From: Chlorokybus atmophyticus
Taxonomy: Eukaryota; Streptophyta; Chlorokybophyceae; Chlorokybales; Chlorokybaceae
Length of the DNA: 64,000 nt
Direction: 5' to 3'
Assembly (NCBI GenBank): GCA_009103225.1
Contig: RHPI01001037.1
Coordinates: 1,264,588-1,328,587 of the forward strand
A program made the position numbers and the translations under genes. Of this stretch, positions 11,438 to 32,300 are shown one piece after another. The notes below the pieces were generated by a model that saw only the letters and a program-made list of their open reading frames with translations, was not told the origin of the DNA and did no database searches. Position 1 is the first letter of the stretch, and the number at the start of each line of letters is the position of its first letter.

Positions 11438-13372
11438 TCAGCCGGCAAGGCTGCCTACACAAGCGCTTTCATCTTGTGAATAGCCATTGTCAACTCCTGT
11501 CCCAATTGCAGATCGCCTTGCTTGAGTCTTGGCGTATCGCTGCAGGCTTTCTTCATAACTAAACTCTGTGGGCCTCGCAAGCAATGGGATGTGTGTGCTC
11601 TTGGCCCTGCGCTTGCTCTCGGCCGCATCTCCGTATTCCTCATGTTGATCCAAAGCCGAACCCACTTCCGATAAGATACACGCCCCAATCAGCTGCCGAG
11701 TCAGCACTGCACGTACATGCGCCAACAGGGCTGCCCTTCCTGATGCTGACACGCGGAATCGCAACCCGCCAAAAGTACATGCACTCAGAAGCAACGGCTC
11801 CGGGCTTGCCATTTGATACTGAGGCTTGCGTGGTGTTGCACTGGTATCCAGCAACAGGTCCAACACCTGCGCAATGAAACCCATGTTGAGGACTCCGCAA
11901 CACACAGACACGAATGAACTGTAGAAACTCTTGCAAACTGGTGAGTGACTGAAAATACATCTAGCTCTGCGGCGCAGTCAAGTGTGCAATAACTACAAGT
12001 CTTACAAGTCTTAAGCTGAATGTTGACAAGGATGACGACAACGTGCTCAGGTGAACTACTGCAATAGGCTTCAGTGCAAAACCATAATGCGAGCAGGATG
12101 TACACCATGTTACCTCAGGGGCTTCATCTCCCCTTCCAATCATGAACAGTACGGATGTCATGCAGCGAACTTGATGGCGAAGAAATGCGGAGCCTTGGAT
12201 GACAAAAGCGTGTATGGGGATTGAAGAGGAGCCCACCAAGTCAATGTCAAAGTGTGTGATTGTCCTCACAAATGACTTCACGCTTGGGATGTCCATTTTG
12301 CAAAAGTTGCGAAAGTCGTGCGTGCCAACAAGCTTTTGTGCCGCTTTGCACATGGCCTGCAGCAGAAGGGTTACAGTAACAGACTTGCACTGTGTCTGAT
12401 TGTACAAGGTTGACTTGCAGAGCACAACATGTCATGTCAAACCATGCTTTGGGTGAAAGTCCTCGATGGGGTTAACCTCAATGTTCATGCTGGTGCTGTC
12501 AAAGTAGTACTTGTACTCGCGGCCGATGCAGCTGAAGCGTGCGCTGAATGACGATGGCACAGGACTCCATCCAAGCACCCTGATGTCATCCGGAAGGACT
12601 TTATTGAGTATGGTGATGTAGTCAAGCTCATCTTCAACACCTGCAAAGTGCACCGCAGCGCTGAGTGCTATCATGCCAGTTTCAAGTGCATTCCCCTGTG
12701 ACATACCCGAAGTCGAGGCCTCAGCCTCCAAGTTTCTACTTGCATGCGCAGCGTCGATGCGATCAATCGTTGGTTCAGAGTGGTCAGCTTGCAACCAACC
12801 GTCACTTGTGTGCTTTGACCGCAACAGCAACGCAATTACCTGAAACTAGGCAAGTCACACATGCACATAGCTGTGTATGCAAACCAATGCTATGGGGCTG
12901 CTGGAATGTCTCACTTACTTGGCCAGCGGCACTGACACCTCTGTCTGTGCGCCCGCAACGTGTGTACTGGGCGGATGCGCGATCCTTTATCAGCCTTCCT
13001 TCCACCAAGGCTTGAAACAACTGCGCCTCCACAGTGTTGCCTGTAACGCCTTGTGATGCAAAGCCCTGGTACCTGCGTAACACAATAGAAGGTGGGGGTC
13101 AAGTGAGTTCCTTGAACCAACAAACTTCAGTCTAAAGGTTGATGCAACACTCACCCTTCTCCCAAGTACACGAGGTGGAGGGCAACGTGACGCCGCGGGT
13201 AGGACGACACGTCAAACTCTGCATTGTTGCTCTTGCCAATGCGCTGCCCATGGTTTCGTCGTGTTGCAATTTTGTCACGTGCGTGCACATCAGCACTTCC
13301 GGCACCATTGGATGGTGTGAGCTGGATACCATGGCTTGGACTGCTGTTCAAGGGGTCGCATAACGTGATCAG
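11438..13372 (-). CDS. PUS3: tRNA pseudouridine(38/39) synthase, Pus3/Deg1 type
   Basis: Minus-strand exons: 13155-13372, 12919-13072, 12477-12839, 12114-12356 and 11438-11866, together 469 residues. The order of motifs is that of eukaryotic Pus3: RRHVALHLVYLGEGYQGFAS, the catalytic-Asp motif RCGRTDRGVSA, LNKVLPDDIRVLGWSPV, FSARFSCIGREYKYYF, VGTHDFRNFCKMD, FLRHQVRCM and the C-terminal PRKPQYQMA and HIPLLARP. Pus3 isomerises U38/U39 in tRNA anticodon stems. The N-terminus is incomplete: an exon ending at 13588 (NLNDEFGELQ) is compatible in phase, and a 32-residue first exon at 14488-14583 may belong to this or another gene. All junctions listed keep phase. Confidence 0.93.
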
Positions 13373-15432
13373 CTGCGATATTGACGATACGAAATACACC
13401 TTTTGTTGACCTGTTGCAGTATACATTAGCATCACGGCAACACGTGTTATGGCCACTTGACTCGCTCACCACTGAGAGCGGTTGTTCTAGCAATCCAGTG
13501 CTGCAACAACACACTGTAAGCAAACTTGTCAGTGACAGCACAAGTGCTATGAAGGATTTCCGCTTTGGACAGTTTTTGAATGCTTACCTGCAGCTCACCA
13601 AACTCGTCATTCAAGTTCAGCAAGTACAGCGGGTGTTGGGGGCCTGCTATCAACTCATTTGCGCATACAGCTTGTGCCAGCGTGCCTGAATCAAGGTGAC
13701 TCTTTGGTCATCATTCAGACTGCACCAGATCTACCCGTTGATGAACACATGCCTGGACAAGCATCGTCATGGGTGGCATCTTGCGAACATAAAGCGCAAC
13801 CTACTCAAGTTGCATGGTAGTACTGCTGTGGCTGCAGCTTCATTGTCACCAGCTTTTGCGAGTTGCGCACCCTGTATGCAGCGCTGAACGATTAGCACAC
13901 AGGCCTGAACTAAAGTTAAGCAGCATGCACATGTTGGCTCGTGATTGTCGCATTCTCATTATTGGATTGGGTGCTCAAAGAAGTCTCAATAATGAATCCA
14001 CGCACGAATCTCAAACGAGTATTTTGCGCAGCCAAGAAGTGTTTTGGCACATCGACTTGACTGAAATCCGCGTTCTGTTGACTGCTATACACACCAAGTT
14101 GGTCGTGCCATGTAAGCTACATTCGCAGTTGCACCCGCCACAACACCAGACAAGCGTGGCATGGCTATTTGATGCCTGTAACTAACGTGCAGTCCAGTGT
14201 TTATGCGGCACTATGGCCATTCCATATTAAACCAGCACGGCAGACCGTGCGGTATGCGCATGCGGTAGTAGTGCAAATGAAAGACAGCACATGCATATCA
14301 AGCAGCGCAGACGAAAAGGCACCTCTCGCTCGTCAACTAGGACGGGGTTCCAGCCAGCGCCCGCAGCAGCAGAAAATAGCTCTTGCGTGCAGCTGCTCTC
14401 GTCCTGCCAACGCCCATCACAGCTCAGCAACAGCCACACCATCTGCGCACAAGCAGCAACCACTCCACGAGCAGCCCGCCGACGTACCTGGCCTCCCCAG
14501 ACGCGCAGCACAGGCACCCGCTGCTCCTCCTTTGCCGGCTCCTCCGCCCCGGCCTCCGCCTGCGCCTCGGCCTCCCCGGCCATCGCCGTCGCCGGATTGA
14601 CTGCCAGCCTCAGCGGCAACGAAGCTTGCAACTGAGGCTTACCTGACATACCATTCTGAATGAAGTGGGCTCATGCTGACGGCATCACTAGTGGTGTGCG
14701 CAGCAACAGCAAGCACACCAGCAGTGCAAGAGGGGTATGCTGCTATGCCGGCATGCAAAGTGTGACACCCACAGTAACATGTGCAGCATGTGCGAGCCGA
14801 GCAGAGCAAGGACTGTACCACAGCAACAGTGCATGCAAGTGTATAGCGTCAGGGCATACTGGTGCTCTTACGCACCAATGCACCCGTCACTACAGCAGTA
14901 TGAAGTAAACACCGCAGCTGCTCGGATCCATTGCATGCATGAAATTAAGCACGGTGTGGCAACTGAGGCAGCTGCGTGCTGTAACAATGTGGTAGCAACA
15001 AGTGTAGTCTGATGGCTACTGGTTATGTGGGTATTTTTTGGGTGCGACGCTGGTGAAAAGTACCATACAATCATTCAGTTACCACACCAGCGCACGCCAT
15101 TGTAATGGTGTACAAAAGTCCCAAGCACCATTCTAAATACGCAATAGATGCTTCTGTGCGAGCTTGGTAATGGCTGGCACGCAGTTTTTGCGCTACTGCG
15201 CAGAGAGTATGCCTCAATGTAGTGCACCAACTACCGGACACATTTGCAAAACGGCAAGGATGTGCATATGCTGCTAACAGATACGGAGAAAGCTACCGCT
15301 GGCAGCTGTATTTCTGAATGAGACTCGCCACACAAACAGCGCCGATGGTGACCCTCATATGTCTGGTTACACTATATGTACACTACGATAGGGCTTTGCG
15401 GTGGCAAGCTGTTTTACTGCTGTCTGTAACAT
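13373..15432. other. upstream of PUS3; no certain gene
   Basis: This contains probable 5' exons of PUS3 (ending 13588) and a candidate first exon at 14488-14583. A minus-strand stretch near 13830-13890 reads YRVRNSQKLVTMKLQ between plausible splice sites but could not be linked. The rest shows nothing recognisable. Confidence 0.4.
14488..14583 (-). CDS. candidate first exon of a minus-strand gene
   Basis: An ATG at 14583 opens an acidic 32-residue segment (MAGEAEAQAEAGAEEPAKEE, then QRVPVLRVWGGQ) ending exactly at a good donor, CAG/GTACGT, in phase 0. Codon use and donor suggest a real N-terminal exon. It could be the start of PUS3, whose first firm exon also begins in phase 0, or of a small separate gene. 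No downstream exon could be fixed between 14487 and 13590. Confidence 0.35.
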
Positions 15433-16139
15433 TCAAAGAGGGTGTGGTGGCTGCTGAGTCGGAAGCAGGTTGAACCGCCTCTTGCAGGTAATCCGCTGCT
15501 TTGAGAACTTGTCATCCGGGGAAAAGCGAGCTGCAACACTCGCATAACTCAGACAATGCTTGACTGTGCTCACAGCGTGTACTTCTTTGCTGGAAAGCAT
15601 GGTTGGTCAACACCACTGGTGCACCCCAGGTACCCTATGTAATGCGACAGCATGCAACGCACGAGACGCGCGTATGGTATGAGACTACAAGGGACGACGG
15701 CTTCAAACAAAGCCTGTGATACCCACTGAGAGACACACGGCGCGTTTTACATAGACAACCACACAGAAAACGGATTTGCACACATAGGAAGCAAATACTG
15801 ATAATGGTAACGCTACTACTTCCCACAGCTGCCATCGACATGGACATGTACGTCGAGACAGGGCTGACAACGTACCGGGATGGGCTGACTGTGTGGGGGA
15901 TCCGTCAGGTGCAAATTTCTGCCATGACAATAACGAGCAATCAGTGCCAACAACAACCTTGATGGTTTCCAACCCTTTAATCCACGCAACTACAACGATA
16001 GCAAAGCGATTTCAAGCAGTATCTCTCAGAACACGCAACAAGACCGCCGCCACCATAGCAACATAAAACGCAGGGCTGCACTCACCGACATCGTGTAGAC
16101 CTTCTCGCCCTTGTTGTCAACGTAGTACATGAGATACAT
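15433..16139 (-). CDS. NOP10: H/ACA snoRNP protein Nop10
   Basis: Three minus-strand exons, 16086-16139, 15876-15918 and 15433-15530, encode a complete 64-residue protein. The sequence follows Nop10 closely: [16 protein letters not shown], then a Pro/Gly turn, [27 protein letters not shown] and the terminal LLPTQQP. Nop10 binds the pseudouridine synthase Cbf5/dyskerin in box H/ACA particles and is needed for rRNA pseudouridylation and, in many eukaryotes, telomerase RNA stability. Family length is 60-65 residues, so the model is full-length. One oddity is Cys in ITCKRRF where ITIKKRF is usual. It is divergent from the CHD gene. Confidence 0.97.
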
Positions 16140-16859
16140 TTCCCCAAAAATGCAGCGACAACCGAACCAGCAACCACCGCCTGGAGCAACCACCGCCACC
16201 GCCACCACCACCGCCGCCGCCGCCGCCGCCGCCAGGTCAGGCTACCAGCAGTTTGAGTTAACTCACCCTCCGCCGATATCACACTCACCCTTTGATATCA
16301 GGCCTTCGCGTTGCGCAGGGAAGAGATCGCAATTTGCAATTGATTGCCGCAAGAACCCTAACCAACCACCTTGGAGCCGCATGTCCCGGGACCCCGACTT
16401 GAGTTTGCAAGCTGGTCCCGGAACCTGTCTGCATTATGGGAGCGAGGCATGAAGGCGGAGGCTGTGCATGGGACGGGCGGGCAATGGGGCGAGGGCGGGC
16501 GCAATGCCTGCCGTCGGATCCGGGCTGCGGTTGGGACCAGGACCTGGCGCCCGAGCCCGTGCGATGTGCGCTGCGGCGGGGGCGGCGGTGGGGTACAGCT
16601 GTACTGCTGCTCGTTGTGGTCGTTGTCGTCTTGGACATTGTTGTTGCAGCTCGGGGATGCCTTTTGCTGGTTTGGCGAGAAGGGGGTCGTTGCTTGTAGA
16701 GTCTGGGACAGGGCTGCTGTTGTGCTCGTCCCAGCTTGCTGCTCCGCTTCCTTGCGGGCGACGACAGCTGCGCAGAGGTGCTTAGGGTTTCTACTCTTCT
16801 TCCCCATGGTGCGCGGCCCTGGATGAAAGGACTTGCTGTCAGCTGAGGCTAGTCTCGGC
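16140..16859. promoter_or_regulatory. NOP10/CHD intergenic region with telo-boxes
   Basis: This region between divergent start codons holds AACCCTAAC (16354-16362) and TAGGGTTT (16782-16789), both telo-box-like, and a CCG/CCA-rich tract at about 16195-16232. Telo-boxes are typical of promoters of ribosome-biogenesis genes in plants, which fits NOP10. An open frame on the minus strand within it is listed separately. Confidence 0.45.
16358..16807 (-). CDS. uncertain ORF, MGKKSRNPK start
   Basis: An uninterrupted 149-codon frame starts MGKKSRNPKHLCAAVVARKE and continues with low-complexity Ser/Pro/Gln-rich sequence. The basic start looks like a true N-terminus, but there is no recognisable domain. 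It sits between two divergent genes, and its ATG is about 50 bp from the CHD start codon. It may be a small gene, a first exon, or chance. I found no splice donor that links it to NOP10. Confidence 0.25.
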   Translation of the reverse strand: MGKKSRNPKHLCAAVVARKEAEQQAGTSTTAALSQTLQATTPFSPNQQKASPSCNNNVQDDNDHNEQQYSCTPPPPPPQRTSHGLGRQVLVPTAARIRRQALRPPSPHCPPVPCTASAFMPRSHNADRFRDQLANSSRGPGTCGSKVVG

Positions 16860-25213
<8,354 letters not shown>

Positions 25214-25358
25214 GTATATTGGTGCAATGCTGCGCATCGCGCGCGGCACTGGAGTTTACTAGCTGTACTAGTATGCTTATGGCGTGTACTGTGTTGCAAT
25301 GAGTGTGCAGTGCTGTGTGCCACGCCCACCAGCAATGTACAGCACTGACTGCCCCAGT

Positions 25359-25390
25359 AGGTGTGTCCTGCTTCACAGCAGGACACACCT
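25359..25390. repeat. perfect hairpin 3' of the CHD gene
   Basis: The arms AGGTGTGTCCTGC (25359-25371) and GCAGGACACACCT (25378-25390) are exact reverse complements with a 6-base loop, TTCACA. It begins about 145 bp after the CHD stop codon, within or near its 3' UTR. It could act in 3'-end formation or be a mobile-element remnant; the sequence does not decide. Confidence 0.85.
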
Positions 25391-27380
25391 CAATAACCTT
25401 ATTGTGAGGACTTGGCTTGCCTCATTCGACAGCACAATCCGATTATAGCTGGACATCAACAAATGGTCTAAAATCTGATGATGATGTTGATGTCCTGATT
25501 GTCTGTAGAATCGCTGACCACAACCTGCAGCAACTTCCCGTCTGCGCGTCTATTCATGATGTGGCCATGAGTAGTGATGGTGGAGATTGCATGGGTACAC
25601 CATGTGGGGTTTGACGCGCACTTGCATTGACATTGCACAACACAACGGATGTGGTCCCCTTAGCTAGGTGGTGTGATTATGTTGTGGAGTAATGCTTTGT
25701 GTAGTGCCTTAGTGGTTGTGTAGTGTTTGTGCTATCTATGCTTTGTCTACCTCCTGGCTATACCCTATGTGCTGCACTTATTGCATGTCTAAAATAGTTT
25801 TTGAGATCTATGTATATAGTATGCAATATCTCTCTTCATTATATTGCAGTGTCCGGCAATGTTTCACTGCGCCACAAGCTGCCTACACGCGCGCAAGATT
25901 GTAGGCGCGCACCAAGGTGACCACCAGGTTAGATAACACTAACTTCAACATATGCGGTGGTATCGTGTAGCAGGACAGTAGCATGGTGGGGTAATGGCGG
26001 CAGGTATTGACGGTGGTGGGAGCGTGAGGGTCCAGCTCATCACTGCATAGCACACTACATCAAACCACACCACTGCCTTGCCATTCCGTTCACACTTGGC
26101 CCACGCGCACTGCTGGACTCACACACGCCTCCTCCTCCCTGCACATTGTTGGTGGTGGTGGTGGTTGCGGTCTCCACTGCCTTGCCCACCGCTGCTACAT
26201 TGCACAACATGGCATGCACATAGAGTAGTCGAGTGAGTGCAGGAGTAGTAAGTAAAACATTATACCCCCGGCCAAGTTTTCGGTTTGCCTTGCTATGTGC
26301 TTGGTTGGCTTGTCTTGTTGACATTGCATGTACTAGCATACAGTATATACTTCACCATGGCTACCATTATTGCAACCGTGTGCCCACGGTATGTACTCTT
26401 ACCCCCGGCCTGCTACGCTACAGGTCTGTTGTCCCTTTCATTCCCTTCCTTGCCATGTATTACCCTGCCTCTGGTTGCCCCCGCCCCACTTGCATTGAGC
26501 TAAAGCGTTATCTAGCAAGCAAATGTCATTGTTGTAATTGCATGGCCTTGTTTGAGTCGCAATATGGTTGATTGTGTGTTGTTGCTAGCCAATCCAATGC
26601 ATGTATCTCGCAACTGCATATCAGCATATGCACATGTCTGCTTGCTAAACCTTCACTTACAAAATTGTCGTGCTGATTGCTTGCCTGCCCGCCTCATTGC
26701 CTTCATCCCCACGCGTTCACTTAAGCAGAACACATAACTTTTGCCGCTTGTGACCGACCATTTAAGTCGGGGGTAATCATGCAGTTTAATGGTTTCCGAT
26801 GAACAGCATCGATTTTTAATCTACATCATCTCTTCAGATCTATATATTCGGCTGAAATCGCCAATAAGCAGACCCACACCTTTTTCTATATTTTACCTGC
26901 CTATTGATAAAGTGCGCTTGAGTGCTTGTGTGCTTGTCACTCTTGCATTGGTATTACTGAAAAGCCCATATACTTGAACTTTCAAGTACATAGGCTTCAT
27001 CATGATGATGTGGTGAGAACGAGGTGCAAGCCTGACATGGTATTTGCATGCTTGCGCATAAATCGGCGAACTACTTGTTGCAACAACCAACAATTGTGTT
27101 GCTTGCTGATTGTTTAATATACTATAATATGGGATGTGTAGTTGAGTACTTGTGCCACAACTACTTCAACTACATCAAAACGGTTATGTATGGCCATGTT
27201 GGCTATCATTGAGTTTCCGTTAGATCACGTGAAAATGAGACTGGATAGTTTCATGCAAAAAGTCTTGATGGCACAAGTTCTACGAAGTTTTTGTATCTAC
27301 CTCGCACACCATATGATATGGTCTCCGCTACTCTACACGTTAAAGTCACTACATTGCAAAGTCTACAGCTACTTTGACAC

Positions 27381-27700
27381 GGTCTGCCTCAATTGGCGAT
27401 GCTTGCTGCCCTAACTACCTACAGCTGATAGATCTTGGCATGCACATAGGCTTAGCCCGCTTGGTTTCAATTATTAGTTATGTGTTTTGATTACGATCTT
27501 TTTTGTTCGATTGTGTGCTTTGGTACTTGCTTTGGCAGGGTCTGCCTCAATTGCCGATGCTTGCTGCCGATGTATAAGTGTTTGCATGTGATAGGCATGG
27601 GCGACAGTACGTAGACTTGCGTAAACTTTTTGTTGTGCTAGTAATAAGAGAATCCGCTTGCATTCACATAGGCCCAGCCCGCTTGGTTTCCATCATTGGC
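27381..27700. repeat. diverged direct repeats
   Basis: GGTCTGCCTCAATTG.CGATG occurs at about 27381 and again at about 27539. CACATAGGC..AGCCCGCTTG occurs at about 27444 and about 27665. The unequal spacing (about 159 and 221 bp) shows an old duplication with later insertions or deletions. Confidence 0.6.
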
Positions 27701-28465
27701 TCTATCTAATATTACAATGATCTCCGTTGTGTGCTATGTTCTGTGGCCCCAAAAAGGCCTTTGCTCTACCCTATGGTAGGTGCAGGGTGTAAGTCGTGGC
27801 ATGGACAAGTTGCAATGTGTTAATTCAAAGCATTGGAAACGCACTTCACTGCTTGTCTTATTTTCAGCAGGGAGATGGTTACATGTTCATGTTAAAAAGG
27901 GCCAACCTCTGTGCAACGAATGGAATGTGCATAACGGCCCCCACAATGTTCATGGTCTCAACATCACACACAAACACACATCATTACCACATACACACCA
28001 CACTATTGTCATGATCAGTGTCTCAGCTCAGTAAGGCCATATTCATTGCAAATGATGGTACAATCCGATTCGCGGCGCGGCCAATGCATGAAAGCAACAA
28101 CCTTCATTAAGATACCCATAAAACCTTTTGCACACAACTGAAGAGCGCATGCAACCTGCTGTTAGTGCTACTATTAAACCAGGCTATGTGCGTTTGAAAC
28201 GGAACGCAATTGATATGCCTTAACAATTGCATGGTGAATTGCACAAAAAACGTAGTCTCCAACCAACATTGTTAATATTGCATCACGCGCGCACTCATAA
28301 CCTAATATCCAACCTACATCACTGATGGTGTGTCGCACGTTGCAATGCGCCTAAAAGGGCTCCTCCAACCCAATGTCCGTCTCCCAACGCGCGCGCGCAC
28401 CGATGTACCAAGAGGGTAAGCTGGTATGAGTGCATGCAAGGTAACACGCCAACAGCAAAATGTAC

Positions 28466-29087
<622 letters not shown>

Positions 29088-29370
29088 GAGTATATGCGCG
29101 CGTGCATACTCATGTGGATAGCATTGCACTTAACCAATGCCACTACAATGTTCATGTCAGCAATTAGCCTTTGATTGCTCGCGCAAAGATTTCATCAATC
29201 AACATGCATAAAGACTCCTGCGGAATGCAAGTTGGGCAACACTTGGCCATTCAAAGATTTGTTGCGTCATCAGCGCTTGAACAGCTGCAATTGGGCTCAA
29301 CTTATTTTGTTCAATTGGCAGGCACGACCTATTATTCTATGCTTTAGGCCAACTGCCGGTCAACAGAGTA

Positions 29371-32300
29371 TCAGACATTGCGCATGACACCATTGCCACG
29401 GTGAGTGTCAGCAAGCACAGAGCTAACCTCCACCTCTCGCACAAGGCTTCTATCTTCATAGTCGCCGGACAAAGCGGCTTGCTGAGATTTGATGCGTGCA
29501 GCAAGAATCTCCTTCTCGCGTTGAACTGTAAGAATTGTTGGCGCGACCCTGTCTCTAAGCGCCTTGAAAGCAAAGCGGGGCAGCAATCCCAACACCAAAA
29601 TGAGGACAAGGGAGAGCCAAAACTTGGGCTCGCCAGCAGCATGGTATATGACCCTGTGACAGCACAAGATCAGAAACAAGCATCTTGTTACACCATTCTT
29701 ACGCAGCGGTGTGTTGATACTGTGGTGACGTGGCAATGATGTTATGTCAGATCAAATAGACAGCACGTAGACAACCATTGCTCATTTGTGAGAGGCTTAC
29801 CAGTACTGCGGCAACTCTGCAGATACCCCACAGAAAAAGAGAACAAACACTACATAAATCATCACGGAGATCACGTAAGCCGCCCAGTGAATCCAAGTGA
29901 GGTACTGCGTGTCCATGATCAGGTGCAGATTGACCAGGATGACAATGCCTGTAATCATTGGGTAGCCCACTGTCCATAAGTCTACCTCATCCCTACGCAA
30001 CAACACATGTCATCCCCGTGCATTCAGAGAGTTGTGAACACAGTCAGCCACGCCGATACGCCCATACACACGCAAGAGATGAGTGCATGTGCCCATACGC
30101 CCTCGAACTCATAACAACAGTGTGCTGATGTGTGCTCAACATGCTGCAAGCTTACTTGTAGTAGACAGCAATGGGAATCAGCCCTATGCACAGACTCTGC
30201 CATGTTGTATCCGCCATGGTGGCCCAGAAGGCCTTCTTATTGTACATCATTCCACGCCTCGAGTACCCATACAAGCTCGGCGCACTCTCAAGGGTGCGTG
30301 CTGTCAAGGGCTGCTCGAGTATGCCAGTGACTATGGTGGGCAGCGCAGCGTACACCACGCTGTAAAGAATGCGGTCCCAATCGTTTACTGCTGATTGAGG
30401 AGAGAAGGCCGTGAACAATACAAACCTGCATCATTGCAAGCAAAACTGAGCAAATGGAGCTGTATGGCACATTGCCCCCCCGCCCCCCTCCGCCCCNNNN
30501 NNNNNNNNNNNNNNNNNNNNNNNNNNNNNNNNNNNNNNNNNNNNNCCCCTCCCGCGCGCGGACTTTGAAACAGCGCTACAGTCATAATTATGTTGGCCTG
30601 CAGCCGTGTCGTGGAACCATTGCACGAGCAACACTCACCAGAAGAGCATGATTGCAAACACGGCGTTCTTGTAGAAGTTATACAACACCATGTAGGCAAG
30701 GCGGTAGTAGTTCCATTGCCCATGCACCAGCAACAAGCGAGCCAGAAACCTGCACAGAGTCTGTTAGTCAACTGGATGAAGGGGCTGCCTGCTTGCGGAC
30801 AAAGCAGCACAGGAAACAGACCGAAACCCATCTGAAACTTTTGAAAGCCACAAAGTACACTTTTGCAACGTACCTGAACTGTCCAATCGCGAAGTCGCTT
30901 GCCATCACTGCTTGCCTGCCCTCTTGTCCGCTTATGCCCACGCCGACATGGGCAGTTTGCAACATGGCAACGTCATTGGCACCTACCAACCCGTGCTTGA
31001 GTACGACAATAATTGCAAGCTCAAGGACAGTAGCAGGAATCGAATGCAACAGCATGTATGCATACCGTCACCAATTGCCAAGGTAATTGCTTTAGTCCCA
31101 TCTTTGACCAATTGGACCATGCTCGCTTTCTGCAAGGGTGCAACTCTGCAGCAGATGACGACAGTGCAAGCACTTGCAAGCTTCAGCAAGTTGGGCTTCA
31201 AAGCCGATTCCAGGGCAAAAGCCAGGGCGTTGCCATCAACAATTAGCGCCAGCTGTTTGCGCCCTTCACCCAGGTGCTCTGCTATAGCCGATTCTATTGC
31301 TGCAGCACAAGCGTCCACGCTTCGAGCTGTTATGATGATCTGCGTCATCTGGCTAGTCAACAGCTCAGACGCGTAACCAATGGCAATCGCTGTCTCCTGC
31401 TTATCGCCTGTCAGGACCCATACTCGGATGCCAGCTTCGCGCAGCGCTGCTATGGTCTGCGGCGCGCCAACCTGATGAAAAGTACCACACGTTATGTAAG
31501 CAATGCACATCAGTTGAGCCATGCGCTCAGAAAATGTGTTACAGGCAGCTTGCAGGGAAGCAATACCAACCTGCAGTTTGTCTTCAATGGCAGTAGCTCC
31601 CAACAGCTCTAAGTCATTCTCAACACTCTTGGCAACAACCCTTTTCTTTTCTTCACGTTTGTCAATGGCGATGCTGGCCTCATGGTAACTCTGAAGCCAG
31701 GTGTTGTACACTTGAACATTCAGCATTTTCTGCGCAACAGCCAGCGTTCGAAGGCCAGTGCTGGCAAACAGGGAAAGATGAGCAGAGGTTGTGGCTGTGA
31801 GCGCGTCGCGTAGCAAAGTTGCATGCTGCTGTCCTTCATCTGTACAGTAGCAGACACATGCAGAGGTCAATAAAACCGAAGCAAATTGCCTGCGTACACA
31901 CATGCAGCATCAAGCCACCACTCGTCACGTGCAGCAGATGCGAATGTACGCTGCAATAGACATGTTGTATGCAAAGGCACATCCTGCGACACGCAGAGAT
32001 GTTGGGAGTTAATCAATGTGCAATCAATGTGCAATCTCATGCCTGCAAGCAGCGACACGTTGCCTGGTGTCGCGGACTTCAACTGCTCCAAAACCGCTAC
32101 ATCAGCACCCTTAGCAAGCAGGCGAACGCTGCCATCAGGGAACTTAACGACCACGGACATCATACGGCGCATGTTATCAAATTCGTGTATGCCAAGGATT
32201 GCAAATCTGCGGAAAAACACGTAAGCCGAGAATTTGTCACGCGCAATGCGCGACAAGGTTGCCAAGCTGACATGTACAGATTCTTGTGACATCGTTGGAC

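Noticed and set aside
14169-14600. Plus-strand frame of 143 codons, Pro/Ala-rich
   Set aside because: It is the reverse of the acidic minus-strand exon at 14488-14583 plus low complexity.
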